Below, piece by piece: positions 8,615 through 16,707 of a stretch of DNA of 64,000 nt. A program made the position numbers and the translations under genes. The notes under the pieces were generated by a model that was not told the DNA's origin, ran no database searches, and saw only the letters and a list, made by a program, of their open reading frames with translations. This stretch comes from Ardenticatenaceae bacterium (lineage in GTDB: Bacteria; Chloroflexota; Anaerolineae; Promineifilales; Promineifilaceae), in contig JACKBU010000021.1 in assembly GCA_020634395.1 (NCBI GenBank), positions 35,637 through 99,636 on the forward strand, in the 5' to 3' direction. Every line of letters starts with the position of its first letter. Within the stretch, counting starts at the first letter, position 1.

Positions 8615-9037
8615 ATGAAAATCGCAACGATGTTTAGCGATATCTGGCAATCCCTGTGGCAGCGACCGGTAACGCAGAAGTATCCATTTGAGCGAAAGGA
8701 AGCGCCGGATCGCCTGCGTGGCAAGCTTCACTGGAATCCGGAAAACTGTACCGGCTGCGCGTTGTGCAATAAGGACTGCCCGGCCAATGCAATTGAAGTG
8801 ATTACCATTGACAAGAAAGAAAAACGCTTTGTTATGAGGTATCATCTTGATCGCTGCACCTACTGTGCGCAGTGTGTAGAAAGCTGCCGTTTTAGCTGCA
8901 TCGAACTTTCGGATAAAGAGTGGGAACTGGCTTCTACCCACAAGCAGCCTTTTACCGTGTATTATGGCAATGAAGATGACCTCAATGAATTCATGGCAAA
9001 GTTTACTCAGCCAGAATCTGAACCAACTCCACAATAA
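8615..9037 (+). CDS. NuoI-like 2x[4Fe-4S] ferredoxin subunit
   Basis: 140 residues with two cluster motifs: CTGCALCNKDCPA (from about residue 46) and CTYCAQCVESCRFSC (from about 82). The second motif is followed by a Cys-Ile rather than the usual Cys-Pro. The subunit brings electrons from soluble ferredoxin to the proximal cluster of the small subunit. CGGAGCAAAAT precedes the ATG. The 3' end overlaps the start of the maturation protease gene in another frame. Confidence 0.9.
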   Translation: MKIATMFSDIWQSLWQRPVTQKYPFERKEAPDRLRGKLHWNPENCTGCALCNKDCPANAIEVITIDKKEKRFVMRYHLDRCTYCAQCVESCRFSCIELSDKEWELASTHKQPFTVYYGNEDDLNEFMAKFTQPESEPTPQ

Positions 9038-9524
9038 CCTTCAGCTTCCCCAGGAACAAATCCGGCTGGCGATAGTTGGAATTGGCAATGAGTTGCGAGG
9101 GGATGATGCAGCCGGTGTGGCAGTAGTCCGCAGATTAGCGCAAGATACTTTGATTAGACAGAAAAAGAATAAGAATGTGCTTCTGATTGATGCCGGGAAT
9201 GCGCCGGAAAACTATACCGGGCCTCTCCGCCGCTTCGCGCCGCACCTGGTCTTACTGGTTGATATGGCACAAATGGACTGCGTTCCTGGCAGTGTACGCT
9301 GGCTGCCATGGCAAGAAACGTCCGGGCTGAGCGCTTCCAGTCACACCATGCCTCCTTATATGTTGGCGCAGTTTCTAACGGCCGATTTACACTGCGAGGT
9401 AGCTCTTATTGGTGTTCAACCCCTGGACACAAGTTTAACGATGAGCATGTCGCCGGTGGTGGAAACGGCCGTTGACTCCGTTGTTTCCGAACTCTCTGCC
9501 ATCATCAACCGGTTTTACCCTTAG
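8985..9524 (+). CDS. [NiFe]-hydrogenase maturation protease (M52, HycI/HybD family)
   Basis: About 179 residues. The N-terminal core reads AIVGIGNELRGDDAAGVAVVR. The likely nickel ligands of the family are present: the acidic residue in GNELRGDD, Asp in LLIDAGN, and His in SASSHTMP. It would clip the C-terminal tail of the large subunit after nickel insertion. The start is uncertain: ATG codons at 8964, 8970, 8976 and 8985 all lie inside the preceding gene, giving a 50-75-base overlap. It converges on the phosphodiesterase gene with a 4-base overlap. Its presence in the operon supports a functional [NiFe] site. Confidence 0.85.
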   Translation: MNSWQSLLSQNLNQLHNNLQLPQEQIRLAIVGIGNELRGDDAAGVAVVRRLAQDTLIRQKKNKNVLLIDAGNAPENYTGPLRRFAPHLVLLVDMAQMDCVPGSVRWLPWQETSGLSASSHTMPPYMLAQFLTADLHCEVALIGVQPLDTSLTMSMSPVVETAVDSVVSELSAIINRFYP

Positions 9525-10753
9525 GCGTCCAGCTTATACCCTAGCCAGGGAACCTGCATTTCAGCGGCGGTCATACCGCCATGCCGGCCAATCATCTTCT
9601 GGGCGGACTCTCTCTGTTTTTCGAGCAGCAGGACATACCCCGAACGCATGGTCACCAAGACATCTCCAACGCGTTCACTCGTGACGGAGGCATGGGGTTC
9701 TGGTCCTAACAGACCGGCCGACAGAGCGGCCTGTGCCGGCAGGGCAACCATGGCGTGGTTCAGGGTTTCCTGAATGTAGCTGATGACGTCGGCTTGACGG
9801 CCGTTTTTAACATACAGGTACGGCGTCCGCGGTTCTCCGGCCGGCGTCATAAACAGCATCTGCTGTAACGCAGGATAGTCCTCCAAAAAAACTTGCTGGG
9901 CTGCAGGAGTATGAATCTGGCCATGATCGGCCACCAGCAGGAAAACCGTTTCGCGCCGCGCCGCCGGCGAAAGCCGGTCAAAAAACTCTCGCTGGAGCTG
10001 AGCCAGAATTGCCCATAATTCGGCAGCCACTGCAGGATGATCCCACCCATAAACATGGCTCAGGGTATCAATCGTCGGCCAATAGGCACTGACAAACAGC
10101 GGTTCTCCAACCTTACTTTCCAGCAGCAAGCGCATTTGGACAAACATATCCGCGACGGTAACAATACCTTTGTCGGCAGCCACACCACGGCCGTGCATCT
10201 TACTCAGGGCGGAGTTGACAATTTCTCGCCCCTTAAACGCGTAGGTCGGCACGCCACTCACACGCAACTGCTCGGCAAAACCTGGCCCTTCCAAAAACTT
10301 TTCCGGCTCCAATCCGGCCTTAATCAGCGCGTCCGGATGCTTTTCGAAGGAGGGTGTAAAGGCCAGCGTCTGCATGGTCACAGCATACTGCGGCATAAAC
10401 AAGTTCAAGCCGACCATACCATGCTGCGCCGGGCCAAGACCAGTCCACAAACTGCTCAAAGCCGCGACCGTCGTAGAAGGGAAAATCGAGGTGATCTGAC
10501 CGGCGACATGTGGCTGATGCATAAACGACGGGAAGTTGTGCTGCTCTTTCTGAAACAGGTTCCAGCCAAAAGCATCCATGATGAGCAGAACCACCCGTTT
10601 TGCCGGGCCGAGCGGCTGCCAGAGTGGGGAAGGCAACGGCCGTAATCCCGTAAACGGCACGCCCAACAAAGCAGCAATCGTGGCCGGGACATTGCCAATC
10701 GTACGGCTACTGTAATCAGGTATCACAAATTCTTGAGGCAAATTCAGCTTCAT
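9521..10753 (-). CDS. Type I phosphodiesterase / nucleotide pyrophosphatase family protein
   Basis: 410 residues of the alkaline phosphatase superfamily. Metal and nucleophile positions are visible: Asp60 in VVLLIMDAFGWN, Thr94/95 in FPSTTVAALSSLWTG, the Asp and His of PTIDTLSHVYG, and the Asp-His of VADHGQIHTP. No signal peptide or membrane helix is seen, so a cytoplasmic enzyme is likely. The natural substrate is unknown; the family hydrolyses phosphodiester or pyrophosphate bonds. AAAGGAG lies eight bases before the ATG. It is separated from the ATP synthase genes by a terminator, so it is probably its own unit. Confidence 0.75.
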   Translation of the reverse strand: MKLNLPQEFVIPDYSSRTIGNVPATIAALLGVPFTGLRPLPSPLWQPLGPAKRVVLLIMDAFGWNLFQKEQHNFPSFMHQPHVAGQITSIFPSTTVAALSSLWTGLGPAQHGMVGLNLFMPQYAVTMQTLAFTPSFEKHPDALIKAGLEPEKFLEGPGFAEQLRVSGVPTYAFKGREIVNSALSKMHGRGVAADKGIVTVADMFVQMRLLLESKVGEPLFVSAYWPTIDTLSHVYGWDHPAVAAELWAILAQLQREFFDRLSPAARRETVFLLVADHGQIHTPAAQQVFLEDYPALQQMLFMTPAGEPRTPYLYVKNGRQADVISYIQETLNHAMVALPAQAALSAGLLGPEPHASVTSERVGDVLVTMRSGYVLLLEKQRESAQKMIGRHGGMTAAEMQVPWLGYKLDA

Positions 10754-10795
10754 ACATATCGCTCCTTTGTTCCCGGAACACGGAAATCAGGCAAG

Positions 10796-10833
10796 AAAAA
10801 AGGCCAGGGTCGGCGTTGTCCCTGGCCTTTTTC
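10796..10833. terminator. Intrinsic terminator after the nuo-atp operon
   Basis: The perfect stem GGCCAGGG / CCCTGGCC (10802-10809 with 10820-10827) is flanked by an A-run on the left and a T-run on the right, so it could work in both directions. On the - strand it lies just past the last ATP synthase gene and before the phosphodiesterase gene. Confidence 0.85.
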
Positions 10834-10919
10834 GGCAATTGTGTAGCAGACGGCCGTTGTAGAAAACGGCCGTTCAAACATTCTTCACCCCTCTAACGAG
10901 AGCCAATGCGCCAGAATTC

Positions 10920-11624
10920 TTACTTCAACGAATCCCGTAACGCATTCATCTGCCCAGCCACACTATCGTCAACCACCTGGTCACCCACGCGAACAATCAA
11001 GCCGCCCAGGATAGCAGGATTCACATTAAATGATACGTCTGTAACCTTCAAAGCTGCCTTCGCCGTCTGCTTCTCTTCATCCGTCAAAGGCAATGCGCTG
11101 GTAACAACTGCTTTTTCACCGCTTAAGGATGAAACACGAGCCGGCACTTTTGCAAAGAAATCAGCGATCAAAGCGCGTTGCCGTGCGTCATCAAGCGATT
11201 CACCCACGATCTTGTTGGCCGCAGCAATAGCAATTGCCGCCACCTGTCCTCGTAGATCAGCCAAAATGCGGTTACGCTCAGCTTCCGCATCCTCGCGCGC
11301 CGAAACGACCACTGCTTTAGCGTCTTCATTAGCCTTAGCCATAATGCCCGAGGCCGTTTCTTCAGCCTGCACGGCCGCTTCCGAACGGATCTTGGCTGCT
11401 TCTGCTCGGGCCGCATCTAAAATCTTTTTGGCTTCCGCATCCGCATTATCACGCGCAATCGACGCCTGCCGTGCATCTTCCAGCCCTTTAGCTATACGCG
11501 CCTTCCGTTCATCCAACACACGCAGAATAGGACCAAATGCCAGCCCCTTCAGCAGCAAAAGCAGGACTGTAATGCCCAGAATCTGCATGATCAGATAACC
11601 AATATTAATGCCTAGTGCTTCCAT
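10920..11624 (-). CDS. atpF: ATP synthase subunit b fused to the C-terminal domain of subunit delta
   Basis: 234 residues. Residues 1-28 form the membrane helix of subunit b, about 35-150 a long, charged, alanine-rich coiled coil, and about 165-234 match the C-terminal part of delta/OSCP (PLTDEEKQTAKAAL; VNPAILGGLIVRVGDQVVDDSV). The N-terminal six-helix domain of delta, which binds the top of F1, is absent. The fusion links the peripheral stalk directly to a delta fragment. It is the last gene of the F0 set. The F1 genes (alpha, gamma, beta, epsilon) do not follow. AGGGGAATAGT precedes the start. Confidence 0.85.
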   Translation of the reverse strand: MEALGINIGYLIMQILGITVLLLLLKGLAFGPILRVLDERKARIAKGLEDARQASIARDNADAEAKKILDAARAEAAKIRSEAAVQAEETASGIMAKANEDAKAVVVSAREDAEAERNRILADLRGQVAAIAIAAANKIVGESLDDARQRALIADFFAKVPARVSSLSGEKAVVTSALPLTDEEKQTAKAALKVTDVSFNVNPAILGGLIVRVGDQVVDDSVAGQMNALRDSLK

Positions 11625-11676
11625 ACTATTCCCCTGTTTGTCTCACCTACATCGCTAAAGGATGTGTAGTATTGAC

Positions 11677-11925
11677 CTAGACCACGAATAGAATGATCAG
11701 GGCCACCACCAACGCATAGATAGCAACAGCCTCAGCGAAGGCGATACCCAAAATCATGTTTGTCTGGATATTACCACTGGCATCGGGATTGCGGGCAATA
11801 CCTTGTACCGCACCGTTTACCAAAATACCAATACCGGCGCCGGCGCCAATCGCACCAGCCATGGCCAAACCCGCACCAATTGCCTTAAAACCGTTTGCTA
11901 ATGCCAAAGCAGCTAGTTCATCCAT
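11677..11925 (-). CDS. atpE: ATP synthase F0 subunit c (H+-type)
   Basis: 82 residues forming a helical hairpin with the loop GIARNPDAS. The ion-binding glutamate lies in the second helix (FAEAVAIYALV). The positions that ligate Na+ in Na+-type c-rings (Gln in helix 1, Ser/Thr after the Glu) are Ile and Ala here, which points to protons. GGAGG lies 11 bases before the start. Confidence 0.95.
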   Translation of the reverse strand: MDELAALALANGFKAIGAGLAMAGAIGAGAGIGILVNGAVQGIARNPDASGNIQTNMILGIAFAEAVAIYALVVALIILFVV

Positions 11926-11966
11926 AATGTCTAATCCTCCAACTAATTGTGAATTTACTTAAGGAA

Positions 11967-13076
11967 TTAGTGATGCTCTTCATCGCCATGATGGCCCTCA
12001 GTGGCGCTCACCATGAAAATTAACATCAACAGCGCAAAAACAAGCGCTTGAATCAAGCCTACGAAAAACTCGAGGCCAAAAAAGACTACGTTAATTACCG
12101 GCAGTAAGAACGCCATTACAAACAACAGCACCATACCGGCAAAGATATTACCCAGAAGACGGAAGGCAAATGAGATAATCTTAGAAATCTCACTAATAAG
12201 CTCTAAAATACCCACTGCCGGATCAATCGCTTTAATCGGATCCTTGGAAACTTGCTTCCCCCACCCCTTCCCAATAAAGGGGAAGAATTTAGAAAGGTAG
12301 CCGCGCCCACCTAGAAACTTTAGGCCATAATACTGCACCATGACCATGGCAATCAGGGCAAACGCCAGTGTGTAATTCAAGTCCGTTGCTCCAGGACGCA
12401 GAAAAGGTACGATCGTCCAATCAGCTGCCTCGGGGTTAAATCCTACCTTGCGTCCTTCATCGTCTCGCTCTACGGGTGCATCTGCATTCGCATTGGCATC
12501 TGCTCGAATCAGGAATAAGGGCGCAATCCGCAAATCTCCCTGGTTTGCTTCGTCGGTGGAATGCTCCACGTCAAGAAAATCTTCTTCCGTAAACTCGATG
12601 CCATTGGCATTCGCTTCTTTTTCCGCATCAAGGGCAGCTTTGTGAGGCTTCCACTCATAAAAACCAATACTATCCCAACCAGGAATCAAGCCCATCCAAT
12701 TTGTCGTCAGGATGATCAAAATGAAGGTCATAAACCAGGGAAAGAAATTTCTTACCTTTGGCCCGGCAATACCCTCCGCAAAATTATAAGCGAACTCAAT
12801 GATCATCTCGAAAAAGTTGTAAAAACCGGTGGGAATCTCATCGGCCGTGCGCGAGCGAGCCTTTAAGACCAGAATGAGCACAATTACCATTATCCAGGCC
12901 ACGACAGTGGACATGAAGGTATTGGTAATACCACCAAGGATCGGCAATCCTTCAGTACCGGGGTAAATTTCACCTGGTAGCTGAATAAAGGGGCGCACGG
13001 GTTTTGTGAGCGGCACAAACGACCCTAAAATGAGCATGAGCGCGATACAAATCAATATGATGTATCTCTTTTTCAT
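11967..13076 (-). CDS. atpB: ATP synthase F0 subunit a with a long acidic loop insertion
   Basis: 369 residues, against about 240-270 for typical bacterial subunit a. The essential arginine is in SFAFRLLGNIFAGM, and the FLRPGATDLNYTLAFAL motif is present. Between the helix ending TTNWMGLIPG and FLRPGATDLN lies an extra hydrophilic segment of about 85-90 residues rich in Asp, Glu, Ala and Asn (for example ADANANADAPVERDDEGR). This loop probably faces the outside of the cell membrane. The C-terminus is His/Glu-rich (GHHGDEEHH). Its start overlaps the preceding gene by ATGA. Confidence 0.92.
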   Translation of the reverse strand: MKKRYIILICIALMLILGSFVPLTKPVRPFIQLPGEIYPGTEGLPILGGITNTFMSTVVAWIMVIVLILVLKARSRTADEIPTGFYNFFEMIIEFAYNFAEGIAGPKVRNFFPWFMTFILIILTTNWMGLIPGWDSIGFYEWKPHKAALDAEKEANANGIEFTEEDFLDVEHSTDEANQGDLRIAPLFLIRADANANADAPVERDDEGRKVGFNPEAADWTIVPFLRPGATDLNYTLAFALIAMVMVQYYGLKFLGGRGYLSKFFPFIGKGWGKQVSKDPIKAIDPAVGILELISEISKIISFAFRLLGNIFAGMVLLFVMAFLLPVINVVFFGLEFFVGLIQALVFALLMLIFMVSATEGHHGDEEHH

Positions 13077-13390
13077 CTGTGTGCTTCCTCTTCTTGTGAT
13101 GTCGTTTCGTTATTTTCTTGGCTCTCTGTGTCCATTCCGGCTATGCGGTCCTGTGCTCTGGCAACCAGCAGTAAACTGACGCGTACCATCGCAAACAAGG
13201 TAACCGGAAAACTGCCCAACATGAAAACAACGGTGAATATTCCCTGTGTTCCCAGGTAATTATCCAGGAATCGCCCTGCACCAAACGCAATTCCAATAAT
13301 AATGAGGGCAACAAATCCAGTAACACAACCAACCTGACCTACTAGATTGGTCATGGCGATTGTTTGATTTATGTCTGATTTTCGGGACAC
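13073..13390 (-). CDS. AtpI/AtpZ-like F0 accessory membrane protein
   Basis: 105 residues with two membrane helices (about 17-37 and 50-73) and a charged, Glu-rich tail. Size, topology and position directly before subunit a fit the AtpI/AtpZ family, which assists c-ring assembly or divalent cation uptake. The GxxxDxxLGTxG-like stretch between the helices (GRFLDNYLGTQG) supports this. It overlaps subunit a by four bases. Confidence 0.7.
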   Translation of the reverse strand: MSRKSDINQTIAMTNLVGQVGCVTGFVALIIIGIAFGAGRFLDNYLGTQGIFTVVFMLGSFPVTLFAMVRVSLLLVARAQDRIAGMDTESQENNETTSQEEEAHR

Positions 13391-13466
13391 AATTTATTTA
13401 TTAAAGCGCGGTTTGCGCATTATATCACAATTCATGTCGGTGACAATGCGCTGATTCCGCAGCATG

Positions 13467-14990
13467 TTAGCCGACGAGCGTAAAGAAGGCGTTGGCAGCC
13501 TCCCGAGTCCAATCAAAAGCCGGGCTGGCATAAATCCCTAAGAATATGATAAAGAAGACGGAGACGGCCAGCCCAATTTGTGCCGCTCTGGATACAGGAA
13601 TAGGAACATCCTCACTATCGGACCGGTAAAGGTACATATACTTGATAATGGAAAGATAGTAGTAGAGGGCGACAAAGGCATTCAAAATGCCCAGTAAAGC
13701 CAGCCACCAATATCCTGCTTCAACGGCCGCTTTAAATACAAAAAACTTACCAATGAAACCGGCCGTCGGCGGAATGCCCCCGAGTGATAAGAGAGCAAAC
13801 AGCATCACCAAAGCAAGATAGGGCGAACGGCGGTTTAAGCCATAAAGATCACGCAAGTCATTTGAGCCCGATACATTGTAGATCAAAATGACCACGCCAA
13901 AAGCGGCAATGTTTGTAAAGACATACATCAACAGATAAAACATTGTCGCGCCGGAGCCGGCAGGTGTAAATACTACCAGACCTATCATGGCATAACCAGC
14001 CTGCGCTATACTCGAATAGGCAAGAAGGCGCTTGATATCGTTTTGGAAGATCGCAGCAAAGTTGCCCAGGGTCATGGTAATGACACACATCGAGATGAGC
14101 AGCGCCCACCATAGCGATTCTTGACCCGGGGTTCCAAAGGTACCGGCCGTGAAAACACGCAAAAAGACAGCAAAACCAGCTGCTTTAGACGCTGTAGAGA
14201 CAAACGCGGTAAAGCTGGTAGGCGAACCATTGTAAACGTCGGGCGTCCAGAAGTGAAAAGGCACGGCCGAAATTTTGAAGCCAAAACCTATTATCATTAA
14301 GGCAGCTGCCAGTAAAATTACACCGTTCGCCTGGGGAGGAATTGTGCCGGCGTTGCTTAAGACGAGACCGATTTCGTAAATATTTGTCGAGGGCACGCCA
14401 ACGCTGGTGAGGATGCCGTGCAGGAGGCTCATTCCATAAAGCATCAAGCCTGTGGCTACCGCACCGTAAACAAAGTACTTCATACCAGCTTCAGCAGATT
14501 GATCATCTTCTGTGACAAAACCAGCCAAGACATAAGAAGATATACTGGCCGTCTCTAAAGCAATGTAAATCATGATCAGGTCAGCCGACGCAGCCATCAA
14601 ACTGAAGCCAATAGTGGCCGCGACCAGCAGCGCATAAAATTCACCCCGCTGCAATCTTGGAACATCGATCGTGATCAGGCTGGTTATGAAAAGGGCAACC
14701 AGGAATATCACCCGGAAGATCAGCGTAATCAAATCATTCCGGATCATACCACCCCAATAAAGACTGTTTACTGACAGGGCCTGTTGGCTATCCGGGATAT
14801 CAAAAAGCAACCACATCCCCAGGGTCAGAATCAAAACAGTAAAAGCCCCCCAAGCGCTTAAGAGGCCAATATTGCGCCGGTTAACCGGCTTCAGCGCCCG
14901 ATCGTAGAGCAAAAGGGCCGCTAACAGGACCACCAACCCTATTTCAGGTAGTAAAGCCAAAACCCAATCAAAGGTGAGAGTTGAGCTCAC
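13467..14990 (-). CDS. nuoN: NADH-quinone oxidoreductase subunit N
   Basis: 507 residues, about 14 membrane helices. It has the NuoN pattern MIYIALETASISSYVLAGF, the lysine in GFGFKISAVPFHFWTPDVYNGSPT and AYSSIAQAGYAMIG. It is the antiporter-like subunit closest to NuoK in the complex I membrane arm. The start is GTG, directly after the NuoM stop, with GGGAGGTGCATAA upstream, so translation is coupled. The following ATP synthase genes start 76 bases further on with no clear terminator between. Confidence 0.92.
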   Translation of the reverse strand: MSSTLTFDWVLALLPEIGLVVLLAALLLYDRALKPVNRRNIGLLSAWGAFTVLILTLGMWLLFDIPDSQQALSVNSLYWGGMIRNDLITLIFRVIFLVALFITSLITIDVPRLQRGEFYALLVAATIGFSLMAASADLIMIYIALETASISSYVLAGFVTEDDQSAEAGMKYFVYGAVATGLMLYGMSLLHGILTSVGVPSTNIYEIGLVLSNAGTIPPQANGVILLAAALMIIGFGFKISAVPFHFWTPDVYNGSPTSFTAFVSTASKAAGFAVFLRVFTAGTFGTPGQESLWWALLISMCVITMTLGNFAAIFQNDIKRLLAYSSIAQAGYAMIGLVVFTPAGSGATMFYLLMYVFTNIAAFGVVILIYNVSGSNDLRDLYGLNRRSPYLALVMLFALLSLGGIPPTAGFIGKFFVFKAAVEAGYWWLALLGILNAFVALYYYLSIIKYMYLYRSDSEDVPIPVSRAAQIGLAVSVFFIIFLGIYASPAFDWTREAANAFFTLVG

Positions 14991-16622
14991 TTATGCACCT
15001 CCCAGCCAAGATAGCAAATTCGTCGCCGCAACCTGCACACTGTCCAGGACGGTTAGGGATTGCTGTGCTTCTTGAATACGGTGTAAGACAGGCGTTACGC
15101 CAGACTGGACGATTGGTCCGATGACTGAGGGCAACACACCAATAGCAATGAGAATAACGCAGAACATGACCAACGTAAATTTGTCGATAGGCAGTATTGG
15201 ACGCATGTCATGCCATTTCTCGCCATCATACTCGCCAAAAAAGACCGTATGGACTGCCCGTAAAATATACGCGGCCGTGATAATCACCCCCAGAATGCTG
15301 AGGATGGCAATAATTTGATAATAATTGGCCGGAGCCAGGTTAAAAACGGCCGGTGTAGTGGGCGAACTGCTGCCCTGCCAGACTCCCATGAATATCGGGA
15401 ACTCGGCAATGAAGCCCGATAGACCTGGCATACCCATGGAAACCAGGCCACCGATGATAAACGGCACAACCAGCCAGGGCAATGCTTTTCGCATCCCGCT
15501 TAACTCATCCATGCTGCGGGTGTGGGCGCGATCGTAGATCATGCCGACAACAGAGAAAAAGAGGGCTGTCATGACGCCATGGCTCACCATCTGAATTCCG
15601 GCGCCAGTAAAGCCGACCAACGTCATGGCCGCGAAACCCATGGAGACAAGCCCCATGTGGCTCACGCTAGAGTAGCCAATGAGATATTTCATGTCTCGCT
15701 GGCGCATGGCGATGAAGGAACCGTACAAGACGTTAATGAGGGTGAGTAAAATAATGAGAGGCATCCAGTAAACGGTACCCTGCGGCAGGATCTGGATACC
15801 GACGCGCATGGAGGCGTAGGCTCCCAGCTTCATCAGCACACCAGCGTGGATCATGGAAACGGCCGTGGGCGCTGCGACGTGACCATCAGGCGACCAGTTG
15901 TGGAAGGGAAACAAACCCGCCAGAACAGCAAACCCTAAGAAAAGGGGCAAAAACCAGATTTGCTGCATGGCAAAGGGGAAGTTAGCCTCTGACCATACGC
16001 GCAAGTCGAACGTCTGCTCCACACCGGCAGCCGGCAAATTGAAGTACAAATAAAGGAAAGCGATAAAAGAAATAAAGCTGCCGATCAGCAGATACAAGGT
16101 CAGCTTCATGGCCGCATATTCGCGCCGCTCCTTCCAACCCCAAATCACGATCATCACGTACATCGGCAGCACGGCCAGCTCGTAAAAGAAGAACAACAAG
16201 AAGCCATCAACGGCGATAAATACACCGTGCACGCCAGCCACCAGCAGCATGAAAAAGGCAAAAAATTCACGCGGCCGATCGTCAATGCTCCAGGAGATGA
16301 GTACACCGCCCAGGCCAACAATAGACGTTAACAAAACCAACGTTGCACTCAGGCCATCCACCCCCACGATGTAACCAATGTTCACAGCCGGAATCCAATT
16401 ATAGTCCTCCACAAACATGAGCGTCTCGGCCCAACGGGTTTGCGGAGCGGGAAGGTTTTGGTTATAGGCAACGTAAACGTAGATCGACAGCAGCAGCCCC
16501 AAAATCATGGCCGCCAGGGCCAACATACGGGAATTCTCACCCCGCTCTTTGGGCATCATCAAAATAATGATGGCTGCTGCTATCGGCGATAGGGCAATGA
16601 CTGATAAAAATGGGAAATCCAT
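14991..16622 (-). CDS. nuoM: NADH-quinone oxidoreductase subunit M, divergent second copy
   Basis: 543 residues. The family motifs are present but altered: FYELAVLPMYVMIVIWG carries the conserved Glu, and the central motif reads PFHNWSPDGHVAAPTAVSMIHAGVLMKLGAY rather than the usual WLPDAH form. It is clearly a NuoM paralogue and not a duplicate of the adjacent copy. In 2M-type complexes the second NuoM is thought to add one more pumping unit. GAAGAGGG precedes the start. Confidence 0.88.
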   Translation of the reverse strand: MDFPFLSVIALSPIAAAIIILMMPKERGENSRMLALAAMILGLLLSIYVYVAYNQNLPAPQTRWAETLMFVEDYNWIPAVNIGYIVGVDGLSATLVLLTSIVGLGGVLISWSIDDRPREFFAFFMLLVAGVHGVFIAVDGFLLFFFYELAVLPMYVMIVIWGWKERREYAAMKLTLYLLIGSFISFIAFLYLYFNLPAAGVEQTFDLRVWSEANFPFAMQQIWFLPLFLGFAVLAGLFPFHNWSPDGHVAAPTAVSMIHAGVLMKLGAYASMRVGIQILPQGTVYWMPLIILLTLINVLYGSFIAMRQRDMKYLIGYSSVSHMGLVSMGFAAMTLVGFTGAGIQMVSHGVMTALFFSVVGMIYDRAHTRSMDELSGMRKALPWLVVPFIIGGLVSMGMPGLSGFIAEFPIFMGVWQGSSSPTTPAVFNLAPANYYQIIAILSILGVIITAAYILRAVHTVFFGEYDGEKWHDMRPILPIDKFTLVMFCVILIAIGVLPSVIGPIVQSGVTPVLHRIQEAQQSLTVLDSVQVAATNLLSWLGGA

Positions 16623-16707
16623 AAACCCTCTTCCAGCCTCAAAACTTACAGAATCAAAGAACTAACTCACAGAACCAGTCTTGCCAAGAGTCGTTCTTTG
16701 ATTCCTC

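Noticed and set aside
719..9037. Reading the first operon as a second complex I
   Set aside because: The large subunit has both CxxC nickel motifs, the small subunit has the CxxC form, there are no NuoE/F/G genes and a hydrogenase protease is present.
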